A DNA stretch of 9,849 nt, from assembly GCA_019247245.1 (NCBI GenBank), contig JAFAPF010000079.1:1-9849 (forward strand), given 5' to 3'. This document shows positions 1-5,684 of this stretch, piece after piece. The position numbers and the translations under genes are program-made. Within the stretch, counting starts at the first letter, position 1, and every line of letters starts with the position of its first letter. The notes beneath the pieces are model-generated. The model was not told the origin of the DNA and made no database searches. It saw nothing but the letters and a program-made list of their open reading frames with translations. The stretch comes from Rubrobacter sp. (lineage in GTDB: Bacteria > Actinomycetota > Rubrobacteria > Rubrobacterales > Rubrobacteraceae).

Positions 1-1134
1 AATCTCTAAGCTATCTATATGGAGGTTCTCCACGACCGCCCGTGCGTCGGCATTGCTCTCCTCGGAGGTGTACCGGCTGGGCATAAGGACGCCGGTCACG
101 TTCTCGGAGCCCAGAGCCCTGGCCGCGATGGCAGCACCGGTCGAGGAGTCTATACCGCCGGAGAGGCCTATTACAGCCCGCGAAAAGCTGTTCTTCCGGA
201 AGTAGTCCCCCAAGCCGAGAACCAGGGCTTCGAGCACCTCGCCTTCCTCCGAGAGCGGGGGCTCTACCCGGTACTGGGTCTCGGGTACCTCAGCCAGCTC
301 GATCGGGGTGCCGGGCTTGGAGGGCAGAACATCGACGGCCTCGGGGGCACGGGTAAGGCTCACTTTGCGAAGGAGGGGTTCCTGGAGGTGATGGATGAGG
401 GATTCTTCGGGGTAGACATCCACGAAGAGGAGATCCTCCTCGAACTGCTTAGCGCGGGCGATGAGACGTCCCCCAGGGTCGAAGACGAGGGAGCGCCCGT
501 CGAAGACGAGCTCATCCTGGCCGCCGACCAGGTTGCAGAAAACGACGTAGCAACCGTAATCGTCGGCCCGCACGCCGAGCATCTTTTCACGGGCGTCACC
601 TTTAAGACGGTGATACGGGGAGGCGGAGATGTTTAGCAACACGCCAGCGCCACCTATAGCCTGCTCGTGAGGAGGACCCGCCGGGTACCAGATGTCCTCA
701 CAGATGCTCAAGCCCACGAGGTTGTGGCCCATACTGAGGATCGGAGGCGCGTCCTCGCCCCCGTGGAAGTAGCGGTTCTCGTCGAAGACGCTGTAGTTCG
801 GTAGATACTGCTTGTAGTAGCGATACAGGATTCCACCGCCGGAGACGACTGCACAGGCGTTGTAGAGGTCTCCGTTGAGGTCGGCAAACCCGATGGCCGC
901 CGCGACCCCCTCGGGTACCTTTTCGGCAAACTCCCCCAAGGCGTCGAGGTTGTCCCGAATGAAGCTCGGACGCAAGAGAAGGTCCTGAGGTGGGTAGCCA
1001 GTTATGGTCAGCTCCGGGAAGGCGACGAGCTCGGCGCCACCATCCACCGCCCGGTCCAGAGCGTCGGCAGCCCTCTCAGCGTTTCCCCATACATCACCTA
1101 CCACGGTGTTGATCTGGGCCAGCACAATCTTCAT
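1..1134 (-). CDS. nadE: Glutamine-dependent NAD+ synthetase, partial (C-terminus beyond window)
   Basis: Catalyses the last step of NAD synthesis in the cytoplasm: ATP-dependent amidation of nicotinic acid adenine dinucleotide, using ammonia released from glutamine by its own N-terminal domain. The visible 378 codons are open to the left edge without a stop. Residues 1 to about 250 form a nitrilase-type glutaminase domain with the full catalytic triad: Glu41 (FPELTITGYPP), Lys108 (YYKQYLPNY) and Cys145 (GLSICEDIWYP). The synthetase domain begins near residue 300 and shows the ATP-binding PP-loop SGGIDSS (325-331), then MPSRYTSEES (351-360). Family members of this type are usually 540-690 residues, so roughly the last third is missing. 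The ATG at 1134 gives the standard MKIVLAQIN start. The best Shine-Dalgarno, AGGAG at 1153-1149, is 14 bases away, which is long. Identification is secure from the two motif sets. Confidence 0.96.
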   Translation of the reverse strand, partial: MKIVLAQINTVVGDVWGNAERAADALDRAVDGGAELVAFPELTITGYPPQDLLLRPSFIRDNLDALGEFAEKVPEGVAAAIGFADLNGDLYNACAVVSGGGILYRYYKQYLPNYSVFDENRYFHGGEDAPPILSMGHNLVGLSICEDIWYPAGPPHEQAIGGAGVLLNISASPYHRLKGDAREKMLGVRADDYGCYVVFCNLVGGQDELVFDGRSLVFDPGGRLIARAKQFEEDLLFVDVYPEESLIHHLQEPLLRKVSLTRAPEAVDVLPSKPGTPIELAEVPETQYRVEPPLSEEGEVLEALVLGLGDYFRKNSFSRAVIGLSGGIDSSTGAAIAARALGSENVTGVLMPSRYTSEESNADARAVVENLHIDSLEI

Positions 1135-1143
1135 CTTCTTATC

Positions 1144-1179
1144 TTTATCTCCTCTATAAGTAACTCCTGACTTTCTCAA
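1144..1179 (-). promoter_or_regulatory. Putative nadE promoter and ribosome binding site
   Basis: Read on the minus strand, TTGAGA (1179-1174) and TATAGA (1158-1153) could be -35 and -10 boxes, but the 15-base spacer is short, so the promoter is tentative. The second box overlaps AGAGGAGATAAA (1155-1144), which contains the only good Shine-Dalgarno sequence before nadE. A transcript starting just downstream of that -10 would lose the Shine-Dalgarno, so either the promoter lies further upstream or the short AAGAAG directly before the ATG suffices. The surroundings (1140-1200) are clearly AT-rich compared with the genes. Confidence 0.25.
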
Positions 1180-1259
1180 TAATAATAACCTCCGCTTTCA
1201 CCTCATGCCCGACAGAATCTCAGGAAGGACGCGCAGCCTGCGCGGGCAGAATCCGCGGC

Positions 1260-1695
1260 ATGACCGCCAGAGAAGATCAGCAGACCTACGCCGGAAGTGC
1301 GGGTCCTTCGCTGCCTCCCCTGTCCGGCGCGGTGCTAGCAGCTGGGGTGCTGGAGAACGCCTGCGCACCCGGGGCTCGGAGACACGTTGCCGCTCAAGAT
1401 CGTACGGACGATAGCGCGGGACCTGAAGGAAGAGCTAGAAGCTCTAACCGCTTTGGCAGTGTGGAAACAGGCATGATACGCGTTGAAAAGGAAGAGACAC
1501 CGCGAGCCGCAAGCGTGGCGAACCCCGCGGTCTATGCCATCCCAGAGCTCTCAAAGCCGCGTCCCGGAAGCGATCGGAGTCACGCACCTGGCCGCCGTGG
1601 CCAACGGAGCTTTAAGCATCTTCGTCGAACCAGAGTTAGAGGCACGCGGATACCACGCGCACGACGCTCTCAAAGACGTCTATGAAGCAAGGTAA
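1260..1695 (+). pseudogene. Unrecognised coding-like remnant in mixed frames
   Basis: No intact gene is convincing between nadE and the ABC pseudogene, but this stretch keeps protein-like segments in two frames. Starting at the ATG at 1260, one frame reads through TYAGSAG and LAAGVLENACAPG. Near 1375 the better reading moves to the +1 frame, with LGDTLPLKIVRTIARDLKEE and then EALTALAVW, ending at TGA 1474-1476. After 1476 the frames are ambiguous. From about 1570 the +1 frame is again protein-like (EAIGVTHLAAVANGALS, then ARGYHAHDALKDVYEAR) and ends at TAA 1693-1695. The joined reading would be about 145 residues, a small soluble mostly helical protein. I do not recognise the family. It could be a decayed gene or chance open frames in GC-rich DNA. 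No transposase motif was seen. Confidence 0.25.
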
Positions 1696-1767
1696 AAGGC
1701 GCGAGGTTCGCCGTCCGTAAGTGGGCGAGTTTTGGGGCGTACACCTTTTTCATCGTGAAGAGTAGAG

Positions 1768-1786
1768 TATGCTGAGCGCCAGCATA
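1768..1786. repeat. Perfect 7-bp inverted repeat (hairpin)
   Basis: TATGCTG (1768-1774) and CAGCATA (1780-1786) are exact reverse complements separated by AGCGC. The hairpin lies about 50 bases beyond the reconstructed 3' end of the ABC exporter pseudogene and could be its old terminator. Neither side has a convincing T-run, so a rho-independent terminator is not supported. The rest of 1696-1834 holds nothing else I can name. Confidence 0.35.
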
Positions 1787-1834
1787 TAGCTAGTTCGAAG
1801 AGACGATTATCAATTTTCTGCCGGCTCCGGCCTC

Positions 1835-3325
1835 CTACGGTTGTACCGGCTCGCGGTCTTGGAGGCCGTAGAGCCGAGTGTAGAGGCCGCCTGCAGCGAC
1901 GGCTCGTCGTGGGGCCTTCTTCTGCGATGCGGCCGTCTTCGATAACGAGGATCTTGTCCACATTCTTGACCAGACGCAGCTCGTGGGCGATGACGAAGGT
2001 AGTGCGGTCTCCAGTGAGTACGCGCCAGTTCTCCTGGATCGCCTCGGCTGCCCTGAGGCTCATCGAGTATCAAAGGGGTGTATATCCCGGAGCATCGTCC
2101 GGGCGATGGAGATGCGCTAGCGCTGCCCACCCGATAGGCTCTCACCGCGTTCGCTAAGGACGGTCACGTACCCTTCCGGCAGCTACTGGATGAAGCCGTC
2201 CGCCCCCGCGAGTTGGGCGGCTTCTTCGATCTCGATCATCGACGCTCCGGGCTTGCCGTACGGGATGTTCTCCGCCACGGTGGCCCGGAACAGCATCGGT
2301 TCTTACGGTACAAAGGTTGTGGAGTCGCGCAAAGACTTCAGGGTGAACTCCGTGATGTCCTCGCCGTCCACGAGGATACTGTCCCCTTGCGGATCGTAGA
2401 GGCGGGCGAAGAGATTGGTAACGGTGGTCTTACCCGCGCCGCTGACACCAACGAGAGCGATGGACGAACCGGGCTCTATGTCGAAGCTCATGCCACACAA
2501 CACCTTCCCGGCCTCTGCCTCATACGCGAAGCCGACATCCTCGAACGTAACGCGGCCGCTCAGGGATGACACCGGGCGAACATCGGGGCTCTCTATGACG
2601 GTGGTGGGCTTGGCGTCGAGGAGCTCGATGATGCGTTAGCCAGAGACGAGGGACTTACCGATCTCGATCTAGTTAACCTGCCGATTCAAGGCTCATAAAG
2701 GGGAGAGGAAGAGCGCAAGGTAGGCGACAAAGACGGTGAGGTTGCCGATGGAAAGGCTTCCCGCGAGCACCTGCTGCGTCCCGAAGTACACGACGAGCGC
2801 GGTGCCGACACCACCAACCAAGCCGAGAAGGATGCTGAATTTGGCCTCGATAAGCGAGGAGTCTACGCTGGCGGTTAAAGAATCGTGATTCTCTTCGTCA
2901 TCCCGGGCGAAGATCTTGACCGCCTGGATACCGGTTACGGCTTCCTGGATCACGGAGGCGATTATTCCCTCTTTGGTGCGGACGACACGCATCCTTTCGA
3001 TGAGGGCCTGACGGTAGAGCCGGACGGCGAGGAAAAGAAACGGCACGGTGACGAGCGCGAGCGCGGTCAGAGACGGACTCATCATGAGCATTACGACGAG
3101 CATCCCGACCAGGATGAGGAAGCTCGACCCAACCTCGACGACGGAATCGACCAGCAGGCTGCGAACCTCCTTAACATCGCTGGTGACGCGAGTAATCGTA
3201 TCGCCGGTCCGTTTGTTGCCGTGGTAGTCGAGCCCGAGCGCATGCACCTTGCGGTATAGGGCGTCCCGCATGTCGAAGACGGTCTCCTGGCCGAGCTTGC
3301 TTAACAGGTAACGCCGGAAGGCCAT
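1835..3325 (-). pseudogene. MsbA-type ABC exporter (permease + ATPase half-transporter), inactivated
   Basis: Remains of a fused membrane/ATPase half-transporter of the multidrug or lipid exporter type. From 3325 to about 2117 one minus-strand frame keeps recognisable sequence: membrane domain (RYLLSKLGQ, TGDTITRVTSDV, several hydrophobic helices, SPL), then the nucleotide-binding domain with Walker A GVSGAGKT near 2450 and signature LSGGQR near 2120. Six nonsense codons interrupt that frame: TGA 2695-2693, TAG 2671-2669, TAA 2638-2636, TAA 2305-2303, TAG 2185-2183 and TAG 2119-2117. The 2305 stop replaces the Q-loop Gln of VPQEP; the 2119 stop replaces the second Gln of GGQRQR. After that the frame shifts: Walker B LILDEP near 2070, then a short deletion that removed the D-loop, then TTFVIAHEL (H-loop) near 2000. 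Two more shifts lead to GLYTRLYGLQDREPVQP, ending at TAG 1837-1835. An in-frame TGA lies three codons before 3325, and the first two helices (about 90 residues) are missing. No function is expected. Confidence 0.93.
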
Positions 3326-3376
3326 CGATGATTCTCAAAAACCTTTTCTTGAACATGGAGTTAGGATACCGCACGC

Positions 3377-3421
3377 AGAGGAGATAAAATGTGTGAGCAA
3401 TACCTCGTGAGTTGTACCTAG
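3377..3421 (+). promoter_or_regulatory. Strong Shine-Dalgarno with 10-codon ORF ahead of the receiver gene; possible leader
   Basis: AGGAG (3379-3383) sits five bases before an ATG (3389) that opens a 10-codon frame, MCEQYLVSCT, ending at TAG 3419-3421. This is the best-formed ribosome site in the area, better than that of the receiver gene, whose GTG start lies 23 bases after this stop. It could be a leader peptide coupling translation into the operon, or the start of a gene lost in the same rearrangement that beheaded the ABC exporter. TAAAAT (3385-3390) inside it could instead be a -10 box, but no good -35 is paired with it. Nothing in the peptide (no run of one amino acid) points to classical attenuation. 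Confidence 0.25.
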
Positions 3422-3444
3422 AAAAGTTGGAGAGTGGTACACCC

Positions 3445-3825
3445 GTGACACGGAGAGTTCTGGGGGCAATGGAAGATTTGCTTTTCAAGAGCAAGATCCT
3501 GGAGACTGCCGAGGCGCTCGACGTGGAGGCCGCCTTCCCGCGCAGCCCGAAGAAGTTCGTGGACGCAGCGCGGGGGTCTTCCCCAGACCTCCTCGTTCTC
3601 GACCTCAACTCGAGCCGCTTCGAACCTCTCATGCTTCTCAGGAAGCTCAAGTCTGATGAGGCTACGAAGAATGTCCCCGTCGTGGGCTTCCTCTCCCACG
3701 TCCAGAAGGACCTAGCGATAGCCTCCCGCAAGTCTGGCTGCGACCGCGTGATGGCCCGAAGCACCTTTACCAGAGAGCTACCAAAGATACTAGCTGGCGT
3801 TAGTAGCAGGGGTCTGGATGCCTAA
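3445..3825 (+). CDS. Stand-alone degenerate response-regulator receiver protein
   Basis: A 126-residue CheY-like protein with no output domain. It begins with a strand and acidic pair (RVLGAMEDLLF, residues 4-14). The phospho-acceptor position is Asp53 in LLVLDLNS, and the beta-4 Ser is S84 in VVGFLSHVQ. The conserved Lys of beta-5 appears to be missing: the segment reads GCDRVMARSTF where active receivers have a Lys-Pro. It may therefore be a pseudo-receiver acting by protein contact rather than by phosphotransfer. The start is uncertain: GTG 3445 (GGAG 12 bases upstream) fits the receiver fold best, TTG 3412 would add 11 residues that look untranslated, and ATG 3469 would cut into beta-1. 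The stop overlaps the start of the Nudix gene, so the two are probably co-translated. No histidine kinase is in the window. Confidence 0.82.
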   Translation: MTRRVLGAMEDLLFKSKILETAEALDVEAAFPRSPKKFVDAARGSSPDLLVLDLNSSRFEPLMLLRKLKSDEATKNVPVVGFLSHVQKDLAIASRKSGCDRVMARSTFTRELPKILAGVSSRGLDA

Positions 3826-4363
3826 GGTCGAAAGCTGGGAGCACCTATCTTCGGAGAGGCTTATGGAGACCCCGTACTTCACTGTACGCTCGGACAAGCT
3901 CCGCCTGCCCGACGGGACCGTGAAGGACCCGTACTACGTCCTCGAACGTCCAGACGCCGCCATAGTCTTCCCACTGACCGGAGGGGACGAAGTGGTGCTT
4001 GTGCGCCAGTACAGACCCGCGATAGGCAGGATAGAGCTCGGGCTGCCCGCAGGGCTGGTTGAGGAGAACGAGGATCCGGAGAAGGCAGCCCGCCGGGAGC
4101 TTCTGGAGGAGACCGGTTATGTGGGGGACGAGTGGGAGCTTCTGAGTGTTGTAGCCTCTTCGCCGAGCCTCAAGGACAACTGGGCACACCTTTACCTCGC
4201 CCGAGGCGTCTCGCGCGATGCACCCCCGCAACCCGATGAGTACGAGCGGGTCGAGGTCGTGCTTGCACCGGTCGAGGAGCTTTTGCCGAAGATCGCCGCT
4301 GGCGAGATCGTCAGCTCCAGCGGCGTCGCCGCGATACTCTTCGCTCTACATAAGCTAGTATAG
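3818..4363 (+). CDS. Nudix hydrolase, ADP-ribose pyrophosphatase-like
   Basis: A 181-residue cytoplasmic Nudix enzyme that should hydrolyse a nucleoside diphosphate linked to another group, most likely ADP-ribose to AMP and ribose 5-phosphate. The Nudix box is complete at residues 79-101: Gly79, Glu85, then REL with Glu94, and EE (97-98) followed by TGY, with the metal-binding glutamates present. It is preceded by RIELGLPAG, the usual ADP-ribose pyrophosphatase context (typically ELPAG). The N-terminal half has the family layout: FTVRSDKLRLPDG, then VVLVRQYRPAIG. Length is normal for the family. The ATG at 3818 lies inside the end of the receiver gene (8-base overlap), which supports the start and an operon. 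Substrate is inferred; GDP-mannose or other nucleotide sugars are possible alternatives. Confidence 0.92.
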   Translation: MPKVESWEHLSSERLMETPYFTVRSDKLRLPDGTVKDPYYVLERPDAAIVFPLTGGDEVVLVRQYRPAIGRIELGLPAGLVEENEDPEKAARRELLEETGYVGDEWELLSVVASSPSLKDNWAHLYLARGVSRDAPPQPDEYERVEVVLAPVEELLPKIAAGEIVSSSGVAAILFALHKLV

Positions 4364-4365
4364 AC

Positions 4366-4378
4366 CCGGATTCTCCGG
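4366..4378 (+). terminator. Short hairpin after the Nudix gene, weak terminator candidate
   Basis: CCGGA (4366-4370) and TCCGG (4374-4378) pair perfectly around a TTC loop, three bases after the Nudix stop. The 5-bp stem and the following TTGCTCATTG, which has few T, make it a weak rho-independent terminator. It sits where the receiver-Nudix transcript would be expected to end. Confidence 0.3.
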
Positions 4379-4394
4379 TTGCTCATTGATAGAG

Positions 4395-4482
4395 TATATT
4401 TCGATTTTGCATCGCCAGGGCTTTACGGTACCCGGCAGAGCGGTTTCGAGGCGCGGTGACACGCCCGTTATGAGAACGGAAG
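4395..4482 (+). promoter_or_regulatory. egtD upstream region: possible -10 box and hairpin touching the ribosome site
   Basis: TATATT (4395-4400), in an AT-rich patch, could be a -10 box, but no matching -35 is visible at the right distance. Closer to the gene, CCGTT (4465-4469) pairs perfectly with AACGG (4475-4479) around ATGAG. The 3' arm covers the first bases of the egtD Shine-Dalgarno GGAAG (4478-4482), which lies nine bases before the ATG. Such a small stem could mildly hide the ribosome site. Both assignments are tentative. Confidence 0.25.
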
Positions 4483-4491
4483 ACGGCTTGC

Positions 4492-5514
4492 ATGACGCGT
4501 AAAAGAGTAACGGTGGCGTTTCTCAGAGAGAAGGAAGAGCTCGCTCAGATGACTGAGGACGTGCGGGCGGGGTTACTAGGCAAGCCTAAGGACCTCTCGC
4601 CCTGGCCCAAGTACCTCTACGATGAGAAGGGTTCGGAGCTCTTCGAGGAGATAACGGCCCTCCCCGAGTACTATCAGACCCGCACGGAACTCTTGATCCT
4701 CGAAGAGAAAGCCCCGGAGATCGTTGCACGTACTCATTGCCGGGAGCTGGTCGAGCTCGGGAGCGGCTCGGCGAGCAAGACGCGTACCTTGCTCGACGCG
4801 ATGATTGCCAACCGAGAAAGCTCGGTACCAGGAGACGGGCAGGTCCGCTACGTACCACTCGACGTCAGCGAGAGCGCGCTCAGGAGCAGCGCCAGAAGGC
4901 TCCTCGAAGAGTACTCCTCTTCTTTGGAGATCTCCGGCTTCGTCGGGGATTTCGATCTGTCTCTGGAGAGCCTGCTAGCCCGTTCCCGAGGAGCAGAGAA
5001 GCCCGGGCGGCTCATCATCTTTCTTGGGGGGACCATAGGCAACTTCAAGCCGGAGCGCCGGCAGAAGTTCCTTCAGAGGCTGAGAGGCGGGCTTGGGGAA
5101 CGTGATTACCTCCTGATTGGGGTGGACCTCGTCAAGGACGCGCGGATTTTGGAGGCGGCGTACGACGACAAGACGGGCATCACAGCCAGGTTCAACAAGA
5201 ACCTTTTGAACGTGCTGAACCGCGAGCTCGGCGGGGAATTCGACCCGGACCTGTTCGCCCACCAGGCGCACTACGACGCTGGGGCGGCGCGCATAGAGAT
5301 GTGGCTGGACTCGAAGGTGAGGCAAAAGGTGGCGGTAGCGGCTCTAGGTTTGGAGGTCTCCTTCGAGGCAGGGGAAGGGATGCGTACCGAGATTAGCTAC
5401 AAATTCACGCTCGAGTCCGTTGCCGATGCGTTTGAGAAGGCCGGTCTCCGGCTGCTCGAACTCTACACGGACGAAGAGAACCTCTTCGGGCTCGCCCTCG
5501 GCACCACCCGTTAG
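4492..5514 (+). CDS. egtD: L-histidine N-alpha-methyltransferase (ergothioneine biosynthesis)
   Basis: Transfers three methyl groups from S-adenosylmethionine to the alpha-amino group of histidine, giving hercynine, the first step towards the thiol antioxidant ergothioneine. The 340-residue protein is near the usual size (mycobacterial enzyme about 320). Visible hallmarks are YLYDEKGSELFEEITALPEY (41-60) followed by YQTR, the SAM-binding strand and loop VELGSGSASKT (87-97), DVSESAL (124-130), GGTIGNF (179-185) with Asn184, and VDLVKD with AAYDD (222-226). RTEIS (298-302) carries Glu300 and Ser302. In the mycobacterial enzyme the Asn, the Tyr of AYDD, and the Glu and Ser of TEIS bind histidine, so this is a true EgtD rather than a distant DUF2260-type homologue. 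ATG 4492 has GGAAG nine bases upstream. The partner egtB sulfoxide synthase and egtC/egtE are not beside it, so the rest of the pathway must lie elsewhere, if present. Confidence 0.94.
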   Translation: MTRKRVTVAFLREKEELAQMTEDVRAGLLGKPKDLSPWPKYLYDEKGSELFEEITALPEYYQTRTELLILEEKAPEIVARTHCRELVELGSGSASKTRTLLDAMIANRESSVPGDGQVRYVPLDVSESALRSSARRLLEEYSSSLEISGFVGDFDLSLESLLARSRGAEKPGRLIIFLGGTIGNFKPERRQKFLQRLRGGLGERDYLLIGVDLVKDARILEAAYDDKTGITARFNKNLLNVLNRELGGEFDPDLFAHQAHYDAGAARIEMWLDSKVRQKVAVAALGLEVSFEAGEGMRTEISYKFTLESVADAFEKAGLRLLELYTDEENLFGLALGTTR

Positions 5515-5668
5515 CAGAGTAGTGTAAAAACTAGCGCAGCACACCGGCTCGTGTTACTCTTCTCGGGCGAAGCACCACCAAAGCTTGCGGCTGGGGTGTG
5601 CTGATACACAAGAGACGGGGGCTCTTTTCAGAAACTGGTTGGCAGGCAGACCCGACAGGGTCATGGGT

Positions 5669-5684
5669 AGAGGACGGGCTGTTG
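5669..5684 (+). promoter_or_regulatory. Shine-Dalgarno and TTG start deciding the VanW protein start
   Basis: AGAGGA (5669-5674) is seven bases before TTG 5682 in the VanW frame. The more upstream GTG at 5598 has only a G-run and no proper Shine-Dalgarno. The 28 residues it would add are unlike the rest of the cytoplasmic tail. I therefore prefer TTG 5682. Confidence 0.5.

Noticed and set aside
19..636. Long plus-strand open frame opposite nadE
   Set aside because: It is antisense to a clearly conserved nadE sequence, has no recognisable domain, and is the kind of frame GC-rich coding DNA creates by chance.
1135..1834. Insertion sequence or transposase remnant in the gap
   Set aside because: No DDE-type motif, terminal inverted repeats or target duplications could be seen; the only inverted repeat is the short hairpin at 1768-1786.
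2885..3259. Plus-strand open frame of 124 codons opposite the ABC exporter membrane domain
   Set aside because: Its very acidic and His/Arg-rich composition is the mirror of the hydrophobic helices on the other strand; no gene signal of its own.
1835..3325. Genome-wide stop-codon reassignment explaining the six in-frame stops
   Set aside because: TAG and TAA end six apparently intact genes in this window, and the 3' end also has several frameshifts and a lost D-loop, so this is gene decay.
4470..4502. Ten-codon ORF (MRTEDGLHDA) overlapping the egtD start
   Set aside because: It has no Shine-Dalgarno of its own and its peptide shows no leader-like feature; likely chance.
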